Shown here: piece after piece, positions 1 through 7,877 of the stretch
Layout of the letters: every line of letters begins with the position of its first letter
Numbering within the stretch: the stretch's first letter is position 1
Assembly: GCA_016185145.1 (NCBI GenBank)
Contig: JACPOB010000129.1
Coordinates: 1 to 49,498, forward strand
Direction of reading: 5' to 3'
Length of the DNA stretch: 49,498 nucleotides
Origin: Rhodospirillales bacterium
Lineage (GTDB): Bacteria > Pseudomonadota > Alphaproteobacteria > Reyranellales > Reyranellaceae
Notes under the pieces: generated by a model
Seen by the model: the letters and a program-made list of their open reading frames with translations, nothing else
What the model was told of the DNA's origin: nothing
The model's database searches: none
Program-made: the position numbers and the translations under genes

Positions 1-57
1 CCCTTTTTCCAGGCGACGGTCGCCAAACCGGCCCAGCCCGTACTCGTGCCCTGACAT
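1..57 (-). CDS. Partial transposase N-terminus, IS4/IS50-like (runs off the window)
   Basis: Only the first 19 codons are in the window. They start at ATG 57-55 and are preceded by a strong GGAGG Shine-Dalgarno five bases upstream (minus strand). The peptide contains RFGDRRLEKG, which resembles the 'FGDxRLxKR' N-terminal motif of IS4-family (Tn5-type) transposases. The gene reads away from the terminal-repeat candidate at 119-137, the arrangement expected of an IS50-type element with its outside end upstream of the transposase. Nineteen residues are too few for certainty, so the family is inferred from the motif plus the adjacent terminal repeat. Confidence 0.5.
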   Translation of the reverse strand, partial: MSGHEYGLGRFGDRRLEKG

Positions 58-118
58 CCACACCTCCAGCTGCCATCATGACAGACAGAGAATCGAGCTT
101 CTCTCTCCCTCGCAACTG

Positions 119-137
119 AGATGTGTGAATACGACAG
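119..137 (-). mobile_element. Putative IS50/Tn5-like outside end
   Basis: Read on the minus strand from 137 this is CTGTCGTATTCACACATCT. It matches the 19-bp Tn5 mosaic end at 14 of 19 positions, including the terminal CTGTC and the inner ACACATCT block. The transposase-like start lies about 60 bp further inside. The insertion boundary would be between 137 and 138. If the element makes the 9-bp duplication usual for this group, the target copy would be 138-146 (acgccttgc). Confidence 0.5.
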
Positions 138-146
138 ACGCCTTGC

Positions 147-260
147 GTGGGGAGGTGTCCGCGAAGCGGACGGAGGGGTCATGGGCAACAACGGTGCTAT
201 AGCTCATGACCCCTCCGTCGGCGTATGACGCCGACACCTCCCCAACTTCGTTGGGGAGGG
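147..260. repeat. Composite inverted repeat D1 (family D)
   Basis: An inner inverted repeat (GGAGGGGTCATG... / ...CATGACCCCTCC) encloses a short unique loop. It is flanked by smaller hairpins: TCCGCGAAGCGGA on the left, GTCGGCGTATGACGCCGAC and CTCCCCAACTTCGTTGGGGAG on the right. The same architecture, with identical right inner parts, recurs as D2 at 38131-38268. D1 lacks the leftmost outer hairpin seen in D2; the IS end at 137 lies where it would be. The right end is 12 bp from the stop codon of the minus-strand gene ending at 272. Confidence 0.85.
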
Positions 261-271
261 AGAGTCCAGCA

Positions 272-835
272 TCACCGGAACATCGGGTCGTTGAAGGCCC
301 AGCGGTTCTGCTGCTCGCTGAAGATCACCGGGAACAGCTCGCGGAACAGGCGCTCGATGCGCGGGTCGGTCGGACCGGCGGCGTCGGTCCAGGCCGTGGT
401 CTGCGACATCGCGCGGTCGTTCCGGCAGTAGATGGCATAGACGTAGAAGCGGCCGGGCGTGCCGGGCCGGAAGCGCGGCGGCTCGCCGGCGCACACGGGA
501 TCGCTGTTGAGATTGAGCGCCGGATCGAACACCAGCACCAGCCGGTAGTTGGGGCTGGGCGGCGGTGACGGCGCGTCGTAGGTGAAGGTCAGCGCCGGCC
601 GCGGCTTGGCGCGCTGCATGGCGGGCAGCAGGTCGCGCGCCACGATCGCGGGATCGATGCCGGGGAACGGATTGCCGGCCAGCACGACCTGGAAGAGCTT
701 GCCATCGGTCGCCGCGAAGAACTCGCGATAGTCGTACTGCGGCGCGTAGTACGTGCCGCCGATGACGGCGGCGAAACCGGCCGCCGGCGCGAGGAGCAGC
801 GCAAACAGGACGGCAGCGAAACGGACAGGATGCAT
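272..835 (-). CDS. Secreted hypothetical protein (187 aa)
   Basis: I do not recognise the family. The start at 835 is chosen because GGAGG lies five bases upstream and because it gives a clean Sec signal peptide: a short basic start, a hydrophobic stretch over residues 5-18, and a likely cleavage site after GFA near residue 22. The mature part of about 165 residues has two cysteines (in DPVCAGE and IYCRND) that could form a periplasmic disulfide. It has no transmembrane segment and no visible repeats. A longer reading to 889 would bury the signal peptide. It is likely periplasmic and transcribed alone; the gene upstream on the same strand starts beyond 2000. Confidence 0.75.
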   Translation of the reverse strand: MHPVRFAAVLFALLLAPAAGFAAVIGGTYYAPQYDYREFFAATDGKLFQVVLAGNPFPGIDPAIVARDLLPAMQRAKPRPALTFTYDAPSPPPSPNYRLVLVFDPALNLNSDPVCAGEPPRFRPGTPGRFYVYAIYCRNDRAMSQTTAWTDAAGPTDPRIERLFRELFPVIFSEQQNRWAFNDPMFR

Positions 836-902
836 GAGAACCTCCGGCGCCGACTGACGTGGGGCGCGCTGCAAGCCCGTACAAATCAAGTCTTCGAGAT
901 GA

Positions 903-2048
903 TCAGAGCCTCAATTCCGGCACTTTCATCCAGCGCTGCTCGGCCATGCTGCGATAGGCGAGATCGGCCAGTTGCACGGCCTTGGCGCCTTCAACCAGGG
1001 TCGGCAGGTAGGGCGCGTCCTCGCCGAGATGGCGCAGGAACGCTTCCCAGCACTGACGGAAGGGATTCTTGTTGTCGCCCGCGTCCGGCACTTCCTTCCA
1101 GTCCGCCATCAGGTCGACGCCGCCGGGCCGCGCGGCCTTGATGAAGGCTTCCGGCGTGTCGGCCGCCGACTGGGTGAAGCAGCGGAAGCGGCCGGCCACC
1201 GCCGAGCCGTTGGTGCCGTCGATCTGCACCACCATGGTGTCGTCGCGGCGCGGCCGCGTCGCCCAGCTGTTGGTGATCATGCCGATCGCGCCGCCCTGCA
1301 GCTTCAGCAGGGCGTAGTTGGTGTCCTCGGCATCGACCTTGTAGCGCTGGCCGCCTTCGTCGACGCGCTCGGGGATCGCCGTTGTCATGACGGCGCAGAC
1401 ATCGGTGATCGGCGACGCCAGGCGATCGATCATGTAGCGCCAGTGCGCCATCATATCGAGCGCCAGCCCGCCGCCTTCGGCCTTCTTGTAGTTCCAGCTC
1501 GGCCGCTGGCATTCCTGCTCGCTGCCGTCGAAGATCCATGAGCCGGCATCGATCTTCACCGACAGGATGCGGCCGAAGAAGCCCGACTTGCTGACGGCCA
1601 GAAGCTTGCCGAAGCCCGGCAGGAACAGCTTGTCCTGGATGACGCCGTGCCTGAGGCCGGCACGGTCGGCCAGCCGCGCCAGCTCCATGGCCTCGTCGAC
1701 CGAGGGCGCCGTGGGCTTCTCGATGAAGATGTGCTTGCCGGCCGCGATCGCCTGGCGCACGCGCCTCGGCCGGTCGCCGGTGGCGGCGCAATCCATGAAG
1801 ATGCGGTCGGGCCCGGCGAACGCCTCCTCGAGCTTGGTCGTCCACCGTTGGCCGCCATGCTCGGCCGCGAGCTTCTCGATGCGGCGCGCGTCGCGGCCGA
1901 CCAGCATCAGCTCGGGGATCAGCCGGTCGCCGTTGGCGAGCGGCAGCCCGCCCTCCGCGGCGATGGCCAAAAGGCTGGCCATGTGCTGGGTCGTGCCCAT
2001 GCGGCCCGTGGCGCCGTTGATGATGACGCCGATCCGACGATCGCCCAT
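903..2048 (-). CDS. Gfo/Idh/MocA-family NAD(P)-dependent oxidoreductase
   Basis: 381 aa, the usual family length. Residues 6-18 form the N-terminal Rossmann strand and dinucleotide loop with GATGRMG. FIEKPTAP (about 108-115) is the family's EKP motif, whose lysine takes part in catalysis. GGGLALDMMAHWRYMIDRL in the second half matches the conserved active-site stretch that normally contains a D-x-x-x-H pair. Members oxidise or reduce sugar- or inositol-type polyols and related compounds in the cytoplasm; the substrate cannot be read from the sequence. The neighbours (a luciferase-like oxidoreductase and a fumarase-type lyase, all on the minus strand) suggest a catabolic cluster, but inverted repeat B1 separates this gene from the next one upstream. 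Confidence 0.88.
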   Translation of the reverse strand: MGDRRIGVIINGATGRMGTTQHMASLLAIAAEGGLPLANGDRLIPELMLVGRDARRIEKLAAEHGGQRWTTKLEEAFAGPDRIFMDCAATGDRPRRVRQAIAAGKHIFIEKPTAPSVDEAMELARLADRAGLRHGVIQDKLFLPGFGKLLAVSKSGFFGRILSVKIDAGSWIFDGSEQECQRPSWNYKKAEGGGLALDMMAHWRYMIDRLASPITDVCAVMTTAIPERVDEGGQRYKVDAEDTNYALLKLQGGAIGMITNSWATRPRRDDTMVVQIDGTNGSAVAGRFRCFTQSAADTPEAFIKAARPGGVDLMADWKEVPDAGDNKNPFRQCWEAFLRHLGEDAPYLPTLVEGAKAVQLADLAYRSMAEQRWMKVPELRL

Positions 2049-2115
2049 GTCTCTTCGCTCCCCCGACGCTGCTCGGTATACTACTACCCACTTTTATTGG
2101 ACGCTGATACAGCCC

Positions 2116-2243
2116 GACCTCACCCTGAGGAGGCCCGCAGGGCCGTCTCGAAGGGTGGGCTACATCGTCTTTGTTGCCATCCTTCGAGACGCCTACGCGC
2201 ATCTGAATGCGCTCAGCTGCGCGCGGCTCCTCAGGATGAGGTC
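2116..2243. repeat. Long inverted repeat B1 (family B)
   Basis: The left side begins GACCTCACCCTGAGGAG and continues to CTCGAAGGGTGGGC. The right side returns from CCTTCGAGACG to CTCCTCAGGATGAGGTC. Each arm contains its own small hairpin (for example GGCCCGCAGGGCC). The outer arms and the inner CTTCGAGACG core are shared with B2 at 21570-21680. The right arm overlaps the 3' end of the minus-strand gene that stops at 2193, so the repeat is partly translated. Confidence 0.85.
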
Positions 2244-3050
2244 ATCTGTGAATGGCATACGATACATCGGATAGAGCATCACGATCCCGGCACCGAGACG
2301 CTGCCAGCCATGCGCGGCCGCCGCCCAGCGTTGAGGGTCGGCCTCGTCGAAGCGCAGCCAGCCTTCCAGGCCGAACTTGGCGGGATCGCGTCCGAACGTC
2401 TTCAGATGCTCGCGCAGGGCGGCGAGCTTGGGCTCGGCGGCCTCCGGTGAGAGGATCGGCATCCAGCCGTCGCCGATGCGGGCGGCGCGCTTGACGACGG
2501 CATCGGACGAGCCGCCGAACCAGATCGGGATCGGGCGCTGGACCGGGACCGGCAGCATGTTGACGTCGACCAGCGTGTGGAACTTGCCTTTGAAGGTGAC
2601 CAGGTCCTCGGTCCACAGGCGCCGCATCACCTCGATCTGCTCGGCCTGCCGAGCGCCGCGCGTCTTCCAGTCCATGCCCAGCGCCTCGTACTCGACATGG
2701 TTCCAGCCGACGCCCACGCCGAGGCGCAGCCGGCCGCCGCTCAGGATGTCGACCTCGGCGGCCTGCTTGGCGACCACGCCGGTCTGGCGCTGCGGCAGGA
2801 TGAGCACGCCGCTGCACAGCTTGATGTTCCTGGTGACGGCGGCGATGAAGGCCATCGTCGTGAAGGTTTCGTGAAAGGGATCGTGCTCGCTGTAGGTCGG
2901 CTTCCAGTCGCCGCGTGGCGCCGCGCCGAACACGTGATCCGCCACCTCGATGCAGTCGTAGCCGAGACCCTCGGCGGCCTGCGCCCAATCCCGGATCTTC
3001 GCGGGATCACGGCCTATGTCACGCGTCGGGAAGAGGGCGCTCAGCAACAT
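2193..3050 (-). CDS. LLM-class (luciferase-like) flavin/F420-dependent oxidoreductase
   Basis: 285 aa from ATG 3050, chosen because AGGAG lies just upstream and because MLLSALFPTRDIG starts the first beta-strand of the TIM barrel. Family features include VADHVFG (about residues 35-41), the long RLGVGVGWNHVEYEALGMDW segment that contacts the cofactor phosphate, and PIPIWFGGSSDAVVKRAARIGDGWMP near residue 190. Such enzymes use FMN or F420 for redox on diverse small substrates in the cytoplasm. The last 17 or so residues, after PFTDDLILRS, are encoded inside inverted repeat B1, so the natural C-terminus has been replaced or extended. A lyase gene ends 38 bases upstream on the same strand. Confidence 0.88.
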   Translation of the reverse strand: MLLSALFPTRDIGRDPAKIRDWAQAAEGLGYDCIEVADHVFGAAPRGDWKPTYSEHDPFHETFTTMAFIAAVTRNIKLCSGVLILPQRQTGVVAKQAAEVDILSGGRLRLGVGVGWNHVEYEALGMDWKTRGARQAEQIEVMRRLWTEDLVTFKGKFHTLVDVNMLPVPVQRPIPIWFGGSSDAVVKRAARIGDGWMPILSPEAAEPKLAALREHLKTFGRDPAKFGLEGWLRFDEADPQRWAAAAHGWQRLGAGIVMLYPMYRMPFTDDLILRSRAQLSAFRCA

Positions 3051-3087
3051 CGATGGCTCCTGTGCCGGAAGTACGGAAGGCGCCAGC

Positions 3088-4455
3088 TTAGCCCGCGGCC
3101 AGGACTGCCGCAGCACTGCGTGCGCGGATGACGCCTTCGCGTGCCATCTCCGCGCACAGGCCGGTATAGGCGGTCGGATCCAGCAGCTTGGCTATCGCCT
3201 TCTTGTCCAGGTGTGCGGTCAAGCGCGCATCGGCGGCCAGAAGATCCGAGAACGACTTGCCTTCGACGAAGGCGGCCTGTGCTGCGCCGTACACGACATC
3301 GTGCGCATGCTGGCGGCCGATCGCGGCGCCGAGGTCGAGCATCACGGCTTCCGCCATGATCAGCCCGCCGCCGAGGTCGAGGTTGGCTCGCATGCGCTCG
3401 GGATCGACACGAAGGCCACGCATGATCTCGGCCAGCCGGGCCAACATGTCGCCCGTGGCGATGCAGGCGCGGGACTCGGCGCTGTCCATCATCAGGCTCG
3501 TCGTGCGGTCGGCCTCGTGCTCGGTGGTCATGGCTTCGAGCGCGAGCGGTACAAGGCTGCGCACCTCGGCGGCGGCCGCAATGACGTCCTGGCAGAGCTT
3601 TGGATTGCGCTTCTGCGGCATGGTCGAGCTGCCGACGGTGCCGGGCGGCACCGGCTCCTCGACCTCGCCGAACTCGGTCTTCATCAGGGTGTAGACCTCG
3701 CGACCGATCTTGCCGCAGGTCGCGGCGAGCAGGCCGAGGATGCAGATGTTCTCCGCCAGGTGATCCCCCAGCGCGCGCGATGGCACGGTCATCGACCCGA
3801 AGCCGAGCCGGCGTCCGATGCCGGCCTGCACCGGCGGCCCCTGCTTGCCGAGCGAGGCGAAGGTGCCGGCGCCGCCGCCCAGCATGGCGACGAACAGGCG
3901 AGGGGCCGCTTGCTGCAGGCGCTCGACATGGCGCAGCAACTCGTCGATCCAGACGGCGACCTTGTAGCCGAAGGTGGCGGGCACGGCGTGCTGGCCGTGC
4001 GTGCGGCCCGCCATCGGCATGTCGGCCGTGCGTTCGGCGAAGTCGGCCATGGCCGCCAGGATCTCGCCGATCTGGCGCAGGATGATCGCGTGGGCCTGGC
4101 GCAGCACCAGGAGGTCACCGGTCTGCGTGATGTTCTGCGTGGTCGCGCCCCAATGCACCCAGCCGCCATGCGGCTCGCCGACGATGCGGCCGAGCTCCCA
4201 CACCAGTGGCACCAGCGTGTGACCGGTCCGCGCAAAGCCTTCGTCGATGCGCTTGCGATCCATCAACTCGAGCTTCGCACGCGCAGCAATGGCCTTTGCA
4301 GCCTCGGCAGGGATGATTCCCAGCTCGGCTTGTGCATGCGCGAGGGCGGCCTCGACATCGAGCCAGGCCTGCCAGCGATTCTCGAGGCGATACAGGGCGC
4401 GGATGCCTGGATCGGAAACGCGGGTTGCTGTCGGAAGTGTATCGCTATCGGCCAT
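3088..4455 (-). CDS. Fumarase/aspartase-superfamily lyase (adenylosuccinate lyase / PcaB-like)
   Basis: 455 aa from MADSDT; an alternative ATG five codons earlier (4470) is possible, but GGAG lies better for the inner start. The superfamily signature GSSTMPQKRNP is at about 275-285, with catalytic-loop serines. HWGATTQNITQTGD (about 101-114) and GRTHGQHAVPATFG (about 150-163) are the other two conserved regions that build the tetrameric active site. Length and wording fit the group holding 3-carboxy-cis,cis-muconate cycloisomerase and adenylosuccinate lyase-like enzymes. Since no purine or beta-ketoadipate genes are nearby, I assign the superfamily rather than the reaction. It probably eliminates fumarate or cycloisomerises a dicarboxylate. 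It is divergent from the propeller protein at 4589. Confidence 0.85.
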   Translation of the reverse strand: MADSDTLPTATRVSDPGIRALYRLENRWQAWLDVEAALAHAQAELGIIPAEAAKAIAARAKLELMDRKRIDEGFARTGHTLVPLVWELGRIVGEPHGGWVHWGATTQNITQTGDLLVLRQAHAIILRQIGEILAAMADFAERTADMPMAGRTHGQHAVPATFGYKVAVWIDELLRHVERLQQAAPRLFVAMLGGGAGTFASLGKQGPPVQAGIGRRLGFGSMTVPSRALGDHLAENICILGLLAATCGKIGREVYTLMKTEFGEVEEPVPPGTVGSSTMPQKRNPKLCQDVIAAAAEVRSLVPLALEAMTTEHEADRTTSLMMDSAESRACIATGDMLARLAEIMRGLRVDPERMRANLDLGGGLIMAEAVMLDLGAAIGRQHAHDVVYGAAQAAFVEGKSFSDLLAADARLTAHLDKKAIAKLLDPTAYTGLCAEMAREGVIRARSAAAVLAAG

Positions 4456-4588
4456 GTCCAGCGGCTCCATCCTTGTTGGGATTGATTGGAGGCTGGGCGG
4501 TGGGACCTGTCAAAGTCGATTGCGTTGCCCTGCGAACCTGACTTACGGTCGAGGCCTTCGTCACCAGAAGAGATCGGCTCTCCCACAA

Positions 4589-7500
4589 ATGGCATCGAAA
4601 AAGAGCTTGCCCGCGTCGCCGGGTTTCGACGCGCTCAAGTGGCGCTGCATTGGTCCTTCGCGAGGCGGCCGCGTCGTCGCCGTCGCCGGCGATCCCGTCA
4701 ACAAGATGACCTTCTATTTCGGCGCCTGTGCCGGCGGCATCTGGAAGACCGAAGATGGCGGCGTGTTCTGGCGCTGCGTCTCGGACGGCTACATGGGCAG
4801 CTCGGCGGTCGGTTCGATCGCCGTGGCGCCCTCCGATCCCAACGTCATCTACGCCGGCACCGGCGAGACCGCGATCCGCCTCGACGTCTCCTATGGCGAC
4901 GGCATCTACAAGTCGACCGATGCCGGGCGCAGCTGGAGGCATGTCGGCCTGAAGAACAGCAAGTTCGTCGGCCGCCTCTGCATCCATCCGCAGAATCCCG
5001 ATCTCGTCTACGCCGCCGTGCTGGGCGACATCTTCGGGCCCCACACCGAACGCGGCGTCTATCGCTCCAAGGACGGCGGCGCGAGCTGGGAAAGGATCCT
5101 CCATCGCAGCGACGTCGCGGGCGCGATCGACCTCACCATGGATCCCAACAATCCGCGCGTGCTGTTCGCTTCGATCTGGGAGGCCAAGCGCAACTTCTGG
5201 AACATTTCCAGCGGCGGTCCGGGCAGCGGCCTGTTCCGCAGCACCGACGGCGGAGACACCTGGGACGAGATCTCGACCAGGCCCGGCCTGCCGTCGGGCA
5301 TGCTGGGCAAGATCGGCGTGTCGATCTCGCCCGCGCGCTCGGGGCGCGTCTGGGCGCTGATCGAGGCCGAGGGCGACAAGACCGGGCTCTATCGCTCCGA
5401 CGACTTCGGCATGCGCTGGACCATGGTGTCGCCCAATCGCGACCTGATGCACCGGCCCTGGTACTACACCCACGTCTTCGCGGACCCCGGCCATGGCGAC
5501 ACGGTCTATGTCACGAACCTGCAGATGTGGAAGTCGACCGACGGCGGCACGATCTTCGACGAGGTGACGACGCGCCACGGCGACAATCACGATCTCTGGA
5601 TCGATCCCAGGGATCCGTCGCGCATGATCGAAGGCAATGACGGCGGCGCCCATGTCTCGTTCAATGGCGGCGCCTCGTGGTCGACGATCTACAATCAGAA
5701 GACGGCGCAGTTCTACCGCATCGACGTCGACAACCAATACCCCTACCGCGTCTACGGCACGCAGCAGGACAACACCTCGATCTCGGTGCCGAGCGCCTCG
5801 GAGTGGGGCGTCATCACCTTGGCCGACTGCTCCTATCCCGGCACCGGCGAATCAGGGTTCATCGCCGTCGATCCGCGCGACCACAACATCGTCTATGTCG
5901 GCGCCATCGGCTCGAGCCCGGGCGGAGCCGGCGCGCTGCAGCGCTACGATCATCGCACGCGGCAGATCCAGCTCGTCAATGTCTGGCCGGAAGAATCGAC
6001 GGGCATCGCGCCCAAGGACCTGAAGTACCGTTTCGCCTGGACCTTCCCGATCGTGTTCTCGCCGCACGATCCGGGCACGCTCTACGCTGGCGGCAACTGC
6101 GTGTTCCGCACCCGGGACGAGGGCATGAGCTGGCAGCGCATCTCGCCCGATCTCAGCCTCAACGAGCGCCAGCGCCAGGGCGCGTCGGGCGGCCCGATCA
6201 CGCGCGAGAGCGCGGGTGCGGAGGTCCATGCGACCTGCGCCTGCGTCGTCGAATCGCCGCATCGCCCCGACGAGATCTGGGCCTCGACCGACGACGGCCT
6301 GGTCCATGTCACGCGCGACGGCGGCAAGAAGTGGACGGACGTGACGCCCAAGGGCCTGCCGGAGCTGGCCTATGTCGGCTGCGTCGAAGTCTCGGCGCAC
6401 GACGCCGACACGATCTACGTCGCCGCCACGCGCTACAAGCTCGCCGACTACCGGCCGCATCTCTTCAAGAGCTCCGACGGCGGCAAGAGTTGGAAGTCGA
6501 TCAACGGCAACCTGCCGAAGGACGAGATCAGCCGCGTCGTGCGCGCCGATCCCGTGGCCAAGGGATTGCTCTATGTCGGCACGGAGACCGGCATCCATTT
6601 CAGCCTCGACGACGGCGCGACCTGGACGCGCATGACCGGCCTGCCCAACGTGCCGGTCTATGACATGAAGCTGAAGGACAGCGACCTCGTGGCGGCCACG
6701 CACGGGCGTTCGTTCTGGATCCTGGACGACGTGACGGCGCTCCGCGGGCTGGCCGACGGAAGCAGGAGCACGCGCCTGTTCGCACCGCGCACGGCGATCC
6801 GCACCAAGCTGCATTGGAGCGCCGGCGCCAACGTGCGCACCGGCATCGCTTACGGTCCGGCTTTCGGCATCGACGGCAGCACGGTGATGGTCGAGAAGGC
6901 CGACGGCACCCGCTATCGCGAGCATCTCGATGTCGGTGAGAATCCGCCCAACGGTGCGGTCGTCTACTACTGGCTGGCCGAGGATGCCGAGGAGGGGGTG
7001 ACGCTCACGTTCCGGGATTCGGCCAATCGCAAGATCATCGAATACTCGAGCAAGAATGAGGCGCTGGCGCCGGCGCGGCGGCCCGGCACCAAGGCGGGAC
7101 TCAACCGCTACGTCTGGGACCTGAAGTATCCCGGACCGACCAGGCTCGACTACGGCTTGGCGCCGCCCAGGCCCAAGCCGCTGGTGCCCGATCCCGAGAA
7201 TCCGCCCGGCCCGACGGTGGTGCCCGGCGCCTACGGCGTGGAACTGTCGGTGGGCGGAAAGGACAAGGGCCACCAAGCGAAGTTTTCCGTGGTCAAGGAT
7301 CCGCGTGTGCCGACCACGCAGGACGAGTACGCCGCGCAGTTCGCCCTGCACAAGGACCTGATCGCGTCGGTGTCCAAGCTGAAGCAGGCGGTCAATCGTC
7401 TGCGCAAGATGAAGCGGCAGCTCGACGAGGCCACCGGCCATCTCGGCAAGGGCGAGCGCGCCCTGAAGAGCCGTGCGGCGACGATCGTGCGCAAGCTCTC

Positions 7501-7774
7501 GGCCATCGAGAGCGTGATGGTCGACCCGCATCGCAAGTCGGTGCGTGACGTGCTGCGCAATCCGGCCGGGCTCAACGACACGCTGATCGACATGGTCGCC
7601 ATGGCGACCACCGCCGACCGGCCGCCGACAACCCAGACGACCGAGGTGTCGCGCGAGGTCATGGCCAAGGTCGACAGCGAAGTCGCGAAGTTCGAGGCGC
7701 TGGTGAAGGGCGACGTTGCCCAGCTCAACGCTGCGCTGGCCAAGGCCCGCGTGAAGCACGTGATGGCGGAGTAA
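4589..7774 (+). CDS. Large sortilin/VPS10-like BNR (Asp-box) beta-propeller protein
   Basis: 1061 aa from ATG 4589. The frame stays open upstream to 4247, but that part overlaps the divergent lyase gene and has no homology-like content. Asp-box repeats (S/T-x-D-G-G-x-x-W) are spread over the first 680 residues: WKTEDGGVFW, KSTDAGRSW, RSKDGGASW, RSTDGGDTW, KSTDGGTIF, KSSDGGKSW and SLDDGATW. They imply two stacked propellers as in sortilin/exo-alpha-sialidase-like proteins often labelled 'glycosyl hydrolase'. Residues 750-900 look like a beta-sandwich linker. The C-terminus (about 930-1060) is helical and charged, with KLKQAVNRLRKMKRQL. There is no signal peptide with this start, unusual for a family usually exported. 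Any enzymatic activity is unproven. Confidence 0.87.
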   Translation: MASKKSLPASPGFDALKWRCIGPSRGGRVVAVAGDPVNKMTFYFGACAGGIWKTEDGGVFWRCVSDGYMGSSAVGSIAVAPSDPNVIYAGTGETAIRLDVSYGDGIYKSTDAGRSWRHVGLKNSKFVGRLCIHPQNPDLVYAAVLGDIFGPHTERGVYRSKDGGASWERILHRSDVAGAIDLTMDPNNPRVLFASIWEAKRNFWNISSGGPGSGLFRSTDGGDTWDEISTRPGLPSGMLGKIGVSISPARSGRVWALIEAEGDKTGLYRSDDFGMRWTMVSPNRDLMHRPWYYTHVFADPGHGDTVYVTNLQMWKSTDGGTIFDEVTTRHGDNHDLWIDPRDPSRMIEGNDGGAHVSFNGGASWSTIYNQKTAQFYRIDVDNQYPYRVYGTQQDNTSISVPSASEWGVITLADCSYPGTGESGFIAVDPRDHNIVYVGAIGSSPGGAGALQRYDHRTRQIQLVNVWPEESTGIAPKDLKYRFAWTFPIVFSPHDPGTLYAGGNCVFRTRDEGMSWQRISPDLSLNERQRQGASGGPITRESAGAEVHATCACVVESPHRPDEIWASTDDGLVHVTRDGGKKWTDVTPKGLPELAYVGCVEVSAHDADTIYVAATRYKLADYRPHLFKSSDGGKSWKSINGNLPKDEISRVVRADPVAKGLLYVGTETGIHFSLDDGATWTRMTGLPNVPVYDMKLKDSDLVAATHGRSFWILDDVTALRGLADGSRSTRLFAPRTAIRTKLHWSAGANVRTGIAYGPAFGIDGSTVMVEKADGTRYREHLDVGENPPNGAVVYYWLAEDAEEGVTLTFRDSANRKIIEYSSKNEALAPARRPGTKAGLNRYVWDLKYPGPTRLDYGLAPPRPKPLVPDPENPPGPTVVPGAYGVELSVGGKDKGHQAKFSVVKDPRVPTTQDEYAAQFALHKDLIASVSKLKQAVNRLRKMKRQLDEATGHLGKGERALKSRAATIVRKLSAIESVMVDPHRKSVRDVLRNPAGLNDTLIDMVAMATTADRPPTTQTTEVSREVMAKVDSEVAKFEALVKGDVAQLNAALAKARVKHVMAE

Positions 7775-7779
7775 GAATT

Positions 7780-7845
7780 CTTCCGGACCGCGAGCCTCCG
7801 GCTCGCTCATGAGCTCGAGCGAGCCGGAGGCTCGCGGTCCGGAAG
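7780..7845. repeat. Perfect 28-bp inverted repeat A1 (family A)
   Basis: Arms 7780-7807 and 7818-7845 are perfect reverse complements of 28 bases, starting CTTCCGGACCGCGAGC, with a 10-base loop. The left arm begins six bases after the stop codon of the propeller gene (7774). The arm outer sequence is shared with A2 (35070-35153) and A3 (36651-36735). It could act as a strong transcript 3' end or processing hairpin between the two plus-strand genes, but there is no T-run. Confidence 0.92.
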
Positions 7846-7877
7846 AGTGTGAATTCTCAAAGAAGCGGAGGGACGCC

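Noticed and set aside
147..260. D1 as a phage attachment site
   Set aside because: No integrase is nearby, and the same structure recurs at 38131-38268 without mobile genes.
4247..4588. Upstream extension of the propeller protein
   Set aside because: It overlaps the divergent lyase gene, and its translation has no conserved pattern; the Asp-box domain starts after 4589.
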